From positions 3,213,307 through 3,277,306 of the forward strand of contig NW_004624795.1 of NCBI RefSeq assembly GCF_000247695.1: a stretch of DNA of 64,000 nt, given 5' to 3'. The DNA comes from Heterocephalus glaber (lineage: Eukaryota; Chordata; Mammalia; Rodentia; Bathyergidae). A program made the translations under genes and the position numbers. This document shows, piece after piece, positions 20,919 to 29,765 of this stretch (within the stretch, counting starts at the first letter, position 1; each line of letters begins with the position of its first letter). The notes under the pieces are model-generated. The model saw only the letters and a list, made by a program, of their open reading frames with translations, was not told the origin of the DNA and made no database searches.

Positions 20919-21085
20919 AGTTGGACGTGGGGGTGCATGCCTGTAATCTGAACACTGAGAAAGCTGAGGCAGGAGGATCACTGTGAGTTGGAGGCCAGCC
21001 TGGGCTATATAGTGAGTTCAAGGTCAGCCTGGACTACATAGCAAGACCCTGTCTCAAAAATCAAAATCAAAAACAAAAACAAAAA
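20919..21085 (+). repeat. B1 SINE with internal duplication
   Basis: 'gtgggggtgcatgcctgtaa', two 'cagcctgg..tatatag / cagcctggactacatag' segments, 'gcaagaccctgtctcaaaa'. Confidence 0.9.
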
Positions 21086-21116
21086 AAGTGTAAGACAAAA
21101 TGAAAGTGGCAGTGCC

Positions 21117-21300
21117 AGCCAGGTGTGGTGCTGCAACCTGTAATCCCAGCGTTCTGGGAGGCTGAGGCAAGAGGATTCCAAGTTTGAACTCAGCCTGAAC
21201 TATTTTGGGAGACTCTGTATCAAAATAAATAATTAAAAAAAAGGTCAGGGGATGTAGCTCAGTATGAAGATCTTGCATTCCTTCTCAGCTACCAGCAAAA
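21117..21300 (+). repeat. B1-dID dimer
   Basis: B1 half 'agccaggtgtggtgctgcaa' to 'gactctgtatcaaaat', ID half 'ggtcaggggatgtagctcag' decayed after the A box. Confidence 0.8.
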
Positions 21301-21304
21301 AAAT

Positions 21305-21800
21305 AACCCACAAACAGACAAACACCAAAAAAACTAGTGCCTATGCATGGCCTCTTACAAGAAATTTCATGTATCATTGAATAGGAAGGTCTATGACCCC
21401 AGTACCCCCACCAAGTAAAGGAAAAAGAAACATGAAATCAAGGGTTCTTAAATGATAACATGATCAGAGATTCTTTTACTCAATAAAACTAACCTTTCAC
21501 ATATCAGCAGAGTGTTGCCAACAGTATCACTGAACTTAGTAAAGCTACTCATGTTTTTGGCTACTTGACACGAGAAGATAGACACCCACAGGCAAGGCCT
21601 AATGCTGTTAATGTCAGGAAGATTCCCAAATGCCCGGAAACCAGCAAAGGGAAACCTAGATGCTCCTTACGTTATTGTTAATAATCTACCAGGGTCGGAA
21701 AATATTTTTGCAGCAGGACATAGTACAAAATTCTGCTCAGTACTGACTCTTGTGGTAGATATGGTCACATGAAATGTACAAAAAAATGCACGTTTAGAAA
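21305..21800. other. Unique intergenic sequence
   Basis: No repeat, ORF or splice-flanked exon recognised on either strand. Confidence 0.5.
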
Positions 21801-21957
21801 ACTGGTCATGATGATCCACGCCTGTGGTCCCAGCATATGGGAGGCTGAGGCAGGAGGGTCCCGTGAGTTCAAGGGCAGTCTGGGCTACTTAGTGAGTTCA
21901 AGGCCAGTGGGGGCTACATAGCGACACCCTGTCTCAAAAAAACCAAACAAATTAAAA
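21801..21957 (+). repeat. B1 SINE with internal duplication
   Basis: 'aactggtcatgatgatccac' to 'gcgacaccctgtctcaaaaa', with the 'gggctacttagtgagttcaa / gggggctacatag' duplicated segment. Confidence 0.88.
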
Positions 21958-21959
21958 AA

Positions 21960-22530
21960 TGAAAACGTTTACTTAGAGAAGAAAAATAGTGGTGACTTTT
22001 CAGCTGCAATTGTGGGACTGCTGTTACAACTTCCATTTGCATCCAATAAGTCAGAAGATGAAACTTTGTTGCAATTTCATTACTAATGCGATAAAGGGGA
22101 GGAGGCTCCTTTAATTTTACGTCTGTGTCTTCCCTCTATGAGACACTCATTTAACACATGCTTCTTATTTTGCTGTTATTTAGCCTCATTACTTTGGATT
22201 AGGGTGAGCGCGGGGAAAGAGTGAATCAGTACATGGGAGATATTCTCAGGGTTCACAACACACAGCAAGCAGAGGGTAACCAGAAGTATCTCCGAAGCAG
22301 TTTCATTACTTCATCCAGTGATTACAGTTAGTTATTCTGTGCACAGCAATGCGGGGGGCTCAAAGACAGTCTGAGTAACTTCCTGCTTTATTAGACGCAG
22401 TTTATCATCACATGGAAGAAAGGAGAAAGGATGGGGAAGACAGAAAACACAAGCTATAAACTTAGATCAGCGCTGGAGGAGATATTCTGGTCATTTATTA
22501 TAATCTCTTCATTTTACAAATTAGAGGTTA
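21960..22530. other. Unique intergenic sequence
   Basis: Nothing recognised, except possible MIR-like 'tcttcattttacaaattaga' at about 22485-22510, which a B1 may have split. Confidence 0.4.
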
Positions 22531-22660
22531 TTGTTTTTGTTTTGGCTTTTTGAGGCAGGGTCTTGCTATGTAGTCCAGGCTGGCCTTGAAGTTGCAGCGA
22601 TCCTCCTGCCTCAGCCTCCTGAGTGCTGGGATTACAGGTGTGCACCACCACACCCAGACC
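22531..22660 (-). repeat. B1 SINE
   Basis: 'ggctttttgaggcagggtct' to 'tgtgcaccaccacacccaga'. Single-segment form. Confidence 0.9.
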
Positions 22661-22871
22661 TGAATTTTTACCTCCTTGGGGGCAACATCATTTCCCTTAT
22701 TCTGTAAGTAATGGGTAGCTGCTAAAATGTGGGTCTGAGTTTCATCTGTCTCTGACCTTTTTCTTTTTCCTTCTCACTTTTCTTTCTTTCCTCTCAGCAA
22801 CCACAAGCAATACAACTGAATTTTATTTTCTGATACCCCCTGGTCTAATAACAAATAAAAGTAAGCAAAAC

Positions 22872-22998
22872 AAGCCAGGCATGGTAACTCACACTTGTGA
22901 TCCCAGCTCTTGGGAGGCTGAGATATAAGGATCACTGTAAATTTGAGGCCACCCTGGGCTACATAGTGAGACCCTGTCTAAAAAAACAAAAAAAAGAA
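22872..22998 (+). repeat. B1 SINE
   Basis: 'agccaggcatggtaactcac' to 'gagaccctgtctaaaaaaac'. Confidence 0.88.
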
Positions 22999-23036
22999 GA
23001 CCATACTACAAATTTTTCTCAAAGAAGTAGAAATTA

Positions 23037-23090
23037 TGCCGCCTGCCTTGAAGGCGCAAGTTCCCAAATTCAATCCCCAACCACCCCCCC
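23037..23090 (+). repeat. 5'-truncated ID SINE
   Basis: Starts at 'gccgcctgccttgaaggcgc' without the A-box half. Perfect 16-bp target duplication 'aaagaagtagaaatta' at 23021-23036 and 23091-23106. Confidence 0.9.
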
Positions 23091-23127
23091 AAAGAAGTAG
23101 AAATTAAAAATATAAAAAAAGAAAACA

Positions 23128-23217
23128 GGGCCGGGGATTTAGCTCAGTGGTTCTGGCACCTGCCTCAAAAACGCAAGGTCCCGAGTTCAATCCTTGGTAC
23201 CAAAAAAAAAAAAAAGA
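23128..23217 (+). repeat. ID SINE
   Basis: 'gggccggggatttagctcag' to 'ccttggtacc' with A14 tail. Confidence 0.92.
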
Positions 23218-23344
23218 GGAAACAAAACCAAAAAAACCAAAACTCAAATAATCTCATTTTCTTAGTCTCCCTAGTCTTAGTCTGAGGATTCAGTGAGTTT
23301 GAACAGAAAAAAAAAAAAAAGGACTCCTACCTTTCTGTCTCTCT

Positions 23345-23537
23345 TTTTTAGGGTACTGGGAGTTGAAACCAGGCCTTTTGCACTGAACTACACATCTCTT
23401 GTCTTTTAAAAGCTTTTCTTTTGACACAGGGCCTCGCTAAGTCACAGAGGTGTCTAGGCTGGGCTCAAAATTGTGATCATTCTGCTTTGGCCTCCCAGAA
23501 CTGTTGGGATTACAAGTCTGAGCCACCGTACTGGGCT
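23345..23537 (-). repeat. B1-dID dimer, old
   Basis: ID half 'ggtactgggagttgaaacca', B1 half 'acacagggcctcgctaagtc' to 'agccaccgtactgggct'. Confidence 0.78.
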
Positions 23538-23992
23538 AAAATTTGAGTGCAGGTATTTCTTTTGGGTCAGAAGGACTACTATACTTGTTTTTCAAAATGT
23601 TTTCACTGTTCAGCAGCTACAACCAAAATGAGCAGTAGAAATCTCTGCAAATTTGTTAAAGTCTTAAAAAAGAATGAAGTACTTGAAAGATAAGAGACCA
23701 GTTCAGGCTGTGGCAAACCTGGCTGGGGGAGTAGATGTGACCTGTTAATTAAGAAATTCCAGGAACCGTGCTCAGAGCAGCCCTGCGCCCGCCTGTGCAG
23801 TGCTGGATAGGACAGGCCTAGGCTGGAAATCAGCCTGGGGACTGGGAGACACAAAAAGGACCACGGTCCTTCAGCTCTTCCAACTGTGTTCGCTCCTGTG
23901 GAGCATACTTATTTTCCTATTTTTTCTTGCCCTAGACTCACTCTGCAGAGCCAGTTTATTTTCCTATGTTTAATAAATGTTAAAACTCTGCT

Positions 23993-24068
23993 ACTGGGGT
24001 GGGAATTTAGCTCAGTGGCACCGCGCCAGCCTTGCAAGTGCAAGGTTCTGAGTTGGATCCCGGGTACC
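23993..24068 (+). repeat. ID SINE
   Basis: 'tggggtgggaatttagctca' to 'ggatcccgggtaccacc'; the tail is C-rich rather than poly(A). Confidence 0.87.
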
Positions 24069-24496
24069 ACCCCTCAAACCCCCCAACCCTCCCCCTTGCT
24101 TCGAACGCCTCACTCTTCTTGTTCCCTTCTGAAGCAGGGGTGGGAGTCCTTTTTCGTCTTCAGTTGTGCTGATGTGGCTCCCTTGGTGTGCTGAATTGAT
24201 TCACAGTGTTTCCCTTTCATGGGCACTTTGACTTTTGGGAACAGCCAGAGTGGTGGGTGCCAGATCTGGTGAGTAAGTTGGGTGAGGACACTTTCACGGT
24301 TTTAAGAGCCTGCTTTCCCGCAGGATGGCGCTCGGCAGCAGCAGTCACTGGATTTGTAAATCACACCTTGTAGAGACACTTCGGAAATAGGATTTCCAGA
24401 GCTTCTTCAGGAAGTGGTAAGAACACTTGGTGTGTTCAAAGCAAGGGAGGGTATTTTGAGGGGAATTAATGGCACTGTGTCTTCTATTGTATTGAT
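24069..24496. other. Unique intergenic sequence
   Basis: No repeat or exon recognised. Confidence 0.5.
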
Positions 24497-24583
24497 TTTT
24501 TTTGTTTTTGGTACTGGAGATCGAACTCAGGACCTTGCACTTGGGAGGCAGGCATTGGCACCACTGAACTAAATCCCCAGCCT
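24497..24583 (-). repeat. ID SINE
   Basis: 'ggtactggagatcgaactca' to 'actgaactaaatccccagcc', T-run at the left. Confidence 0.92.
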
Positions 24584-24655
24584 GACTGTATTAAATTTTT
24601 AAAAACTTAAACATTCACCATAGTTTTCAATCACCCCTCGTATCTCAAGTGATAT

Positions 24656-24785
24656 ATAGCTGGGCATGGGGCGCACACCTGTGATCCCACAGCACTCAGA
24701 GGCTGAGGCAGGAGGATTACTGCTAGTTCAAGGCCAGCCTGGGCTACAAACAAATAGCCTGTCTCAAAAACAAAACAAAACAAAT
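24656..24785 (+). repeat. B1 SINE
   Basis: 'tagctgggcatggggcgcac' to 'tagcctgtctcaaaaacaaa'. Confidence 0.87.
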
Positions 24786-25076
24786 CGAGTGATGGATATT
24801 CCATTTTTCCAACTGTATTTTAAAAATGTAAATCAGTAGATACCATACCCCCAAAATGACTGAATTCATTTGCTCAGAATTAAGAAAGCCATGACCATTG
24901 TGAAAACGTATACACATCCCTCAAACAGATATGATTTTTCTCCAGTGCATTTAAAGTTACACCTAACAGCATCAACAGATAATTAGAAGTAAAAGAATCT
25001 CCATGCTAACATAGAACTGTCTGATTTAAGCGGCAAAATTGTAATATATAGCATGCTTGGAAAGAACTGAGGGAGA

Positions 25077-25217
25077 TACTGGGCCTGGTGGCACACGCCT
25101 GTAACCCCAGCACTTGGGAGGCTGAGCCAGGAGGATCGCTGAGAGTTCAAAGCCAGCCTGAACTATAGAGTGAAACCTTGTCTCAAAACAAAAACCAAAA
25201 AAACAAAAACAAAAAAC
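25077..25217 (+). repeat. B1 SINE
   Basis: 'actgggcctggtggcacacg' to 'gtgaaaccttgtctcaaaac'. Confidence 0.87.
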
Positions 25218-25219
25218 CC

Positions 25220-25862
25220 TACGTATAGATAAGCAGTACTGGTCAAATTTAGTCCCCAATACATGATGGAATTAGAACTACTTTCTTTTGGAAAGATACG
25301 GAGATTGGAGTAACCAAACATTTTTATTGATATTAATTAGCAACCTTTCATAGTTATGCAGGGGGAAAAGCCTGCTAACAAAGTAAACAAAGTATCATCA
25401 CCTTGAAACAAAGTATCATGCACCCTGGCTAGACTTGATGGATGTCTTCATTCAGAACAGCTGATTGTAGCAACTGAGTAGCATTAAACAAAAAAGGCAG
25501 AAAAAGAGGTACTATGCTAATACTAATCATGGAAGGCAGAAGTACTACATTTTAGACAAAGCAGACTCTTTATTTATTTATTTATTACAAAGCAGACTCT
25601 TGAGCAAGGAAAACTATCAGGGATAATGAAGAATGATAAAGGAGTGAATTCTCCAGGAAGGTATAAGAACCCTTAATGTAAAAGCTCCTACTGACAGTTT
25701 GAAAATACGTGAGGCAAAAATGAATAGAACTGTGAAGAGAAACAGATGATTCTTCTACCACCCTGTGCGATTTCAGCGCCTCTCCATTGCAAACGACAGA
25801 TCCAGCAGATAGAAAATCAGTGAAGATACAGTTGAACTCAACACCAGCAGCCATCCACAGAA
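25220..25862. other. Unique intergenic sequence
   Basis: AT-rich. Only a (TTTA)n run at 25570-25586 and the repeated word 'acaaagcagactctt' on both sides of it (about 25555 and 25587), which looks like a target duplication around a tail-only insertion. Confidence 0.5.
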
Positions 25863-25865
<3 letters not shown>

Positions 25866-25897
<32 letters not shown>

Positions 25898-25971
25898 TTG
25901 GTACCGGGGATCGAACTTAGGTCCTTGGGCTTGCGCAGCAGGCGGTGAAACCACTGAGCTAAATCCCCAGA
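25866..25971 (-). repeat. ID SINE with (CT)n tail
   Basis: ID body at 25890-25971. Its tail, read on plus as T9, passes into a (CT)n tract at 25864-25889. Target duplication 'ccatccacagaatct' at 25851-25865 and 25972-25986. Confidence 0.93.
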
Positions 25972-26272
25972 CCATCCACAGAATCTAACTGACATTTACA
26001 GAATGTCCATCCAACAACAGCAAAATACATGTTCTTCTCAAGCTCACAGGGAGCCTTCCCTGACAGACCACATTCGGGAGCACAGTAACCAAGCCAAGTT
26101 GAAAGAGCACAGGTCATTCGAAGTGTGCTATCAGGCCATAATGGCATTAACCTAAAAATGAATTAGAAAAAGAGAGCTGGAAAATTCGAAAATATTTGGA
26201 GATTAAACACATTTCTGAATACCATGTGAGTCAAAGAAATTTCCCTCCCTTCCATCCTCTCTCCCTCCCTCT

Positions 26273-26355
26273 TTTCTTCTTGGTGCTGGGGATCAAACCC
26301 AGGGCTTTGTGCGGCTAGGTATGCTAGGCTGTCACTGAGCTACACCTTCACCCCT
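26273..26355 (-). repeat. Old-type ID SINE
   Basis: 'ggtgctggggatcaaaccca', 'ggctaggtatgctaggc', 'actgagctacaccttcacc'. Diverged. Confidence 0.8.
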
Positions 26356-26467
26356 TAAAATGTTTTTAAACAAAAAATGAAAATACAACTTAGAAAAATG
26401 TGTAGGATCAGCAAATGGACTGTTTGCAAGGGAATTTATAGAACTGAATTCGTATATTACTAACCTC

Positions 26468-26768
26468 CCAAGCTGGTTGTCACTGTAATCCTAGGTACTG
26501 GGGAAGTGGAAGCCAGAGAATCGATGGCAAGTGAGGCCCAGCCTAGGCAACAAATCAAAACAATACAAAACAAAATGAGACAGGTATGATGGCAGTGGCT
26601 GTAATCCCAGCATTCTGGGAGGCTGAGGCAAGAAGATCATGTTGGAGCTCAGCCTGAGAAATTTTTGTGAGACCTTTTCTCAGAATTGAAGAAAAAAAAA
26701 AAAAAAGGAAAAAAGGCCTGTGGATGCAGCTTATACTAAAGCCTGGGTTCAATCTCCAGTGCCCAAAA
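26468..26768 (+). repeat. B1 monomer followed by B1-dID dimer
   Basis: A degenerate B1-like monomer at 26468-26575, then a B1-dID at 26580-26768 whose ID half reads 'ggcctgtggatgcagcttat' to 'ttcaatctccagtgccc'. Confidence 0.72.
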
Positions 26769-26777
26769 CAAAAAACT

Positions 26778-27305
26778 ATAAATGCTGGCGAGGATTTGGA
26801 AGAAAAGGAACCTTTCTACAGTGCTGGTGGGAATGTAAATTAGTACAACCCCTGTGGAAATCAGCATGGAGGTTCCTCAAAACGATAAAAATAGAACTAC
26901 CTTAGGACCCAACAATAGCACACTCCTCTGTATATATCTAAAGGAATTCAAGTCAGCATCCTGTAGCAATACCTCCATACCCATGTGTATTGCAGCACAG
27001 TTCACAATAGACAAGATATGGAACCAACCTAGATGCCCAGTAACAGATGCATGGATAAAGAATATGTGGTAAGCCAGACTAAATTACTGCATGTTTTCCC
27101 TGGTATGTGGAACCCAAAAATGAAAGTAGAAAGGAGTCTACTATCAGACAAGAGAAAGGGAATATGGAGAGGTGGGTGTTAGGGAAGACAATGGGGCATG
27201 GGTAGGATTAAAATATATTATATGCATGCATGAGAATACCACACTGAAACCCAGTATCTTATAAAAGTAATAGGCACTAATAAAAATATATTCAAAAGAG
27301 AAAGA
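26778..27305 (+). repeat. Old L1 3' end
   Basis: 'aatgctggcgaggatttgga', 'tggtgggaatgtaaattagt', 'ccctgtggaaatcagcatgg' and 'atggataaagaatatgtggt' are ORF2 C-terminal coding remnants; the 3' UTR and A-rich end follow. Frames are broken. Confidence 0.88.
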
Positions 27306-27763
27306 AAAAATTTTAAAATTCAAAGAAGAGCTAAGTAAATGAAGGGATATTTTGTGTTCATGGGTAGAAGACTCAATACTGGTAAGGCATCAATTCTCCC
27401 AGACTTGATCTATAGATTTAATGCAATCCCAGTTAAACTCCCAGCAAATTAAGTTTTGGTTATACATAAACTATGGAGAGGCAAGAGGTCCAGAATTACT
27501 AGGTTGCTACTGAAGAAGAAAGACAGTCAAAGGACTGATTCTACTCAAAAGCCAACACGCTGATCAAGAAAGCACGGTGTTGTCCAAAGGACAAATCAGG
27601 GCAGTGCAGAGAGCCCACACGTACACCCAGACAAATGTGGTAGACTGACTTGACACAGGAGAGAAGGCCATTCAATGCAGGAAGGAGAGTTTGTTCAATA
27701 AATGGTGCCAGGGCAAGTAGATTTCTATGCCCAGAAAAGCAAATACAGATCTGCAACTTACGT

Positions 27764-27846
27764 TTTTTTTTTGGTACAGGGGATTGAACTCAGGACCTTG
27801 CGCTTTCGAGGCAGGTGCCTGGCGCCACTGAGCTACATCCCCGGCC
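27764..27846 (-). repeat. ID SINE in L1
   Basis: 'ggtacaggggattgaactca' to 'actgagctacatccccggcc'. Flanks 'gcaacttacg' and 'gcagcttata' are a diverged target duplication. Confidence 0.88.
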
Positions 27847-27892
27847 CGCAGCTTATATCTTTCACAAAAATTAACTCAAAATGGATCTTAGG

Positions 27893-27975
27893 GGGGTGGG
27901 GATGTAGCTCAGTGGTGCCGCTGCCTGCCTCACAAGGGCAAGGTCCTGAGTTCGATCCCCGGTACCAAAAAAAAA
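27893..27975 (+). repeat. ID SINE in L1
   Basis: 'ggggtggggatgtagctcag' to 'gttcgatccccggtaccaaa'. B-box intact. Confidence 0.9.
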
Positions 27976-28158
27976 TATCTTGTATCCAAAATATACAAAT
28001 AACTCTTAGGGACAGGAAGAGGATAAAGAATCTAATTAAAAATGGGCAAAAAGTCTGAACAGACAGCTCACCAAAGAAAATGAATAAATGGCAAATGTAT
28101 AAAAAATGTTCACCATTAGATGTTCAGAGAGTTTGGAAATGAAAGCAGCAATGAAATA

Positions 28159-28509
28159 GAGTGGACCCTTAACTTATGAACTCGATTCATTCCCGAGGGC
28201 TGGTTGTAACTCAAGTTGGTCAATGAAGGCTCGGGCTCCTCTACACAGCCTTCACAGTCTCTCTTCTGTACACAGGCGAATCTCAGTGTCCTTAGAGAGA
28301 CCCTGGCCCGGGATTTCTCAATGAACCCCACACAGGAAAGGATGTTGTCATGTTCCTTCCAGAACTCTTTAAGGGTTAAATCTGTATCTGGAAGCACAAC
28401 CAGTGGCATTCGAGTTGTCACCCAAGACTGTTTGTAAGTTCAAACTAAAATGCCAGTTGTAGCCCAAGTTGTTTGTATATCAGGCTGGTCATAACTTGAG
28501 GGTCCACTG
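28159..28509 (-). mobile_element. Tigger-type (TcMar) DNA transposon remnant
   Basis: 351 bp with terminal inverted repeats: left 'gagtggaccct.aacttatga', right (reversed) 'cagtggaccctcaagttatga'. It is bounded by TA at 28157-28158 and 28510-28511. On the minus strand a broken reading frame contains TLKEFWKEHDNILSCVGFI and RVSLRTLRFAC, resembling the C-terminal part of CENP-B/jerky-like Tigger transposases. The DDE catalytic part is missing, so it is a non-autonomous deletion product. It sits inside an old L1. Confidence 0.88.
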
Positions 28510-28907
28510 TACCACTGAACCCATATTAGAATGGCCAAAATCTAAAAAATAAAGACAATACCAAATGCTGGTGAGGCGGAACAACAGGAATATCTATTTA
28601 TTCATTGCTGGTGGGAATGGAAAATGGAGACACATTGGGAGACAGCCTGGTGGTTTCTTACCAAACTAGACATAGTCTTAGCTGATAAACCAATAATCAC
28701 ACTCCTAGGTATTAACCCAATTGAAAACTTATGTCCACAGTAAAACTTGCAAACAAATGTCCATAGCAGATTTATTCATAGTCATCAAAAACTGGAAGCA
28801 AGCAAGCAAGATTTCCTTCATGGGCGTGTGGATAAATACACTGGTGTATTTGTCAAATGATTATTTGTCAATAAAAAATGAGTTAACAAGTCATGAAAAC
28901 ACATATT

Positions 28908-28991
28908 TTTTTTTTGGTACCAGGGATCGAACTTGGGTCTTTGCACTTGTGAGGCAGGCGGCGGAACCACTGAGCTGAATCCCCGGCCTAA
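28908..28991 (-). repeat. ID SINE in L1
   Basis: Target duplication 'gaaaacacatatt' at 28895-28907 and 28992-29004. 'ggtaccagggatcgaacttg' to 'actgagctgaatccccggcc'. Confidence 0.94.
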
Positions 28992-29454
28992 GAAAACACA
29001 TATTGCTAAGTGAAAGTAGCCAATCTGAAAATCTACCCACTGTATAATTCTAGCTATGCGCCATTTTGAAAAAGGTAAAACTACAGAGACAGTGCGAAGA
29101 GCAGGGCTTGCCAGGGACTTGGAGGGAGGTGTGGGCAGGGGAAGCTCGGTAGAGTTTTAGGATGATGAACTATTCTGTGTGAAACTGTAGTGGTGAACAC
29201 ATTAGGGTTTTGGCAAAACTTAAACCACAAAGAATGAAACTTTAATGTGAACCATGGGCTATATATAAGTGATTTATATAAGTAATTTCAAACAAATTAG
29301 TATATGGAAAGTATAAATTTTTTATTATATTACATTTTGCCACTTTTCTTGGCCTTAGTATAGTCCGGGGTACAGAGCAACAGAGTTAGTTTGTAAAAAA
29401 CAAAACAGTATCTCATTAAAAATCCATCCTCTAATATTTAAACTCTCCTTCGTT

Positions 29455-29670
29455 CACTGGAGATACTGGGTTACATGCTTTCCTAGAAATGCCATATCAA
29501 TTGATTGTTTAAAGTTTCTAAAATGTATGTTTCCCAAGGTCTTGGTCTTACTGATCTTAGTGTGTGGAGTTATCGATGACACTCTGGGATGTGAATAATC
29601 ATCTTGTGTCCACAAGCAAGTGACAATGCTTTCTCCTCCGGGCTTCACACTGCTGACTTTTCTTGCAAGC
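29455..29670 (-). other. ZPBP2: Likely ZPBP2 3' UTR
   Basis: Sequence downstream of the TAA on minus. A different frame is open (29454-29798 minus), but it does not follow ZPBP2 and overlaps the splice acceptor. No clear AATAAA was seen. Confidence 0.45.
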
Positions 29671-29765
29671 TTAAGGGCAAGATTTAGCTCCACAGACATG
29701 GACGGAAATGCAGATCTGACAAGTGACATCCACGTCAGGACTGAAAGTCCCAGGACTACAAACCA
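29671..29765 (-). CDS. ZPBP2: ZPBP2 last exon
   Basis: After acceptor ttttcctttgcag the frame reads [18 protein letters not shown] and continues [12 protein letters not shown], then TAA at 29671-29673. Human continues with about 11 more residues; the aligned human codon is Gln, so the stop is a CAA to TAA change, and downstream sequence remains alignable. The cysteine spacing is kept. Confidence 0.9.

Larger units (their letters stand above)
27306..29290 (+). repeat. Old L1 ORF2/3' UTR, interrupted four times
   Basis: L1 segments in order: 27306-27762, 27848-27892, 27976-28158, 28510-28907 and 29005-29290. Interrupters are ID (about 27764-27846, minus), ID (27893-27975, plus), a Tigger-type element (28159-28509) and ID (28908-28991, minus). 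Homology resumes correctly across each insertion, e.g. 'caatgaaata' to 'ccactgaacccatat'. Confidence 0.85.

Noticed and set aside
28116..28421. 101-aa frame as a novel gene
   Set aside because: It falls within inverted repeats bounded by TA and resembles part of a Tigger transposase.
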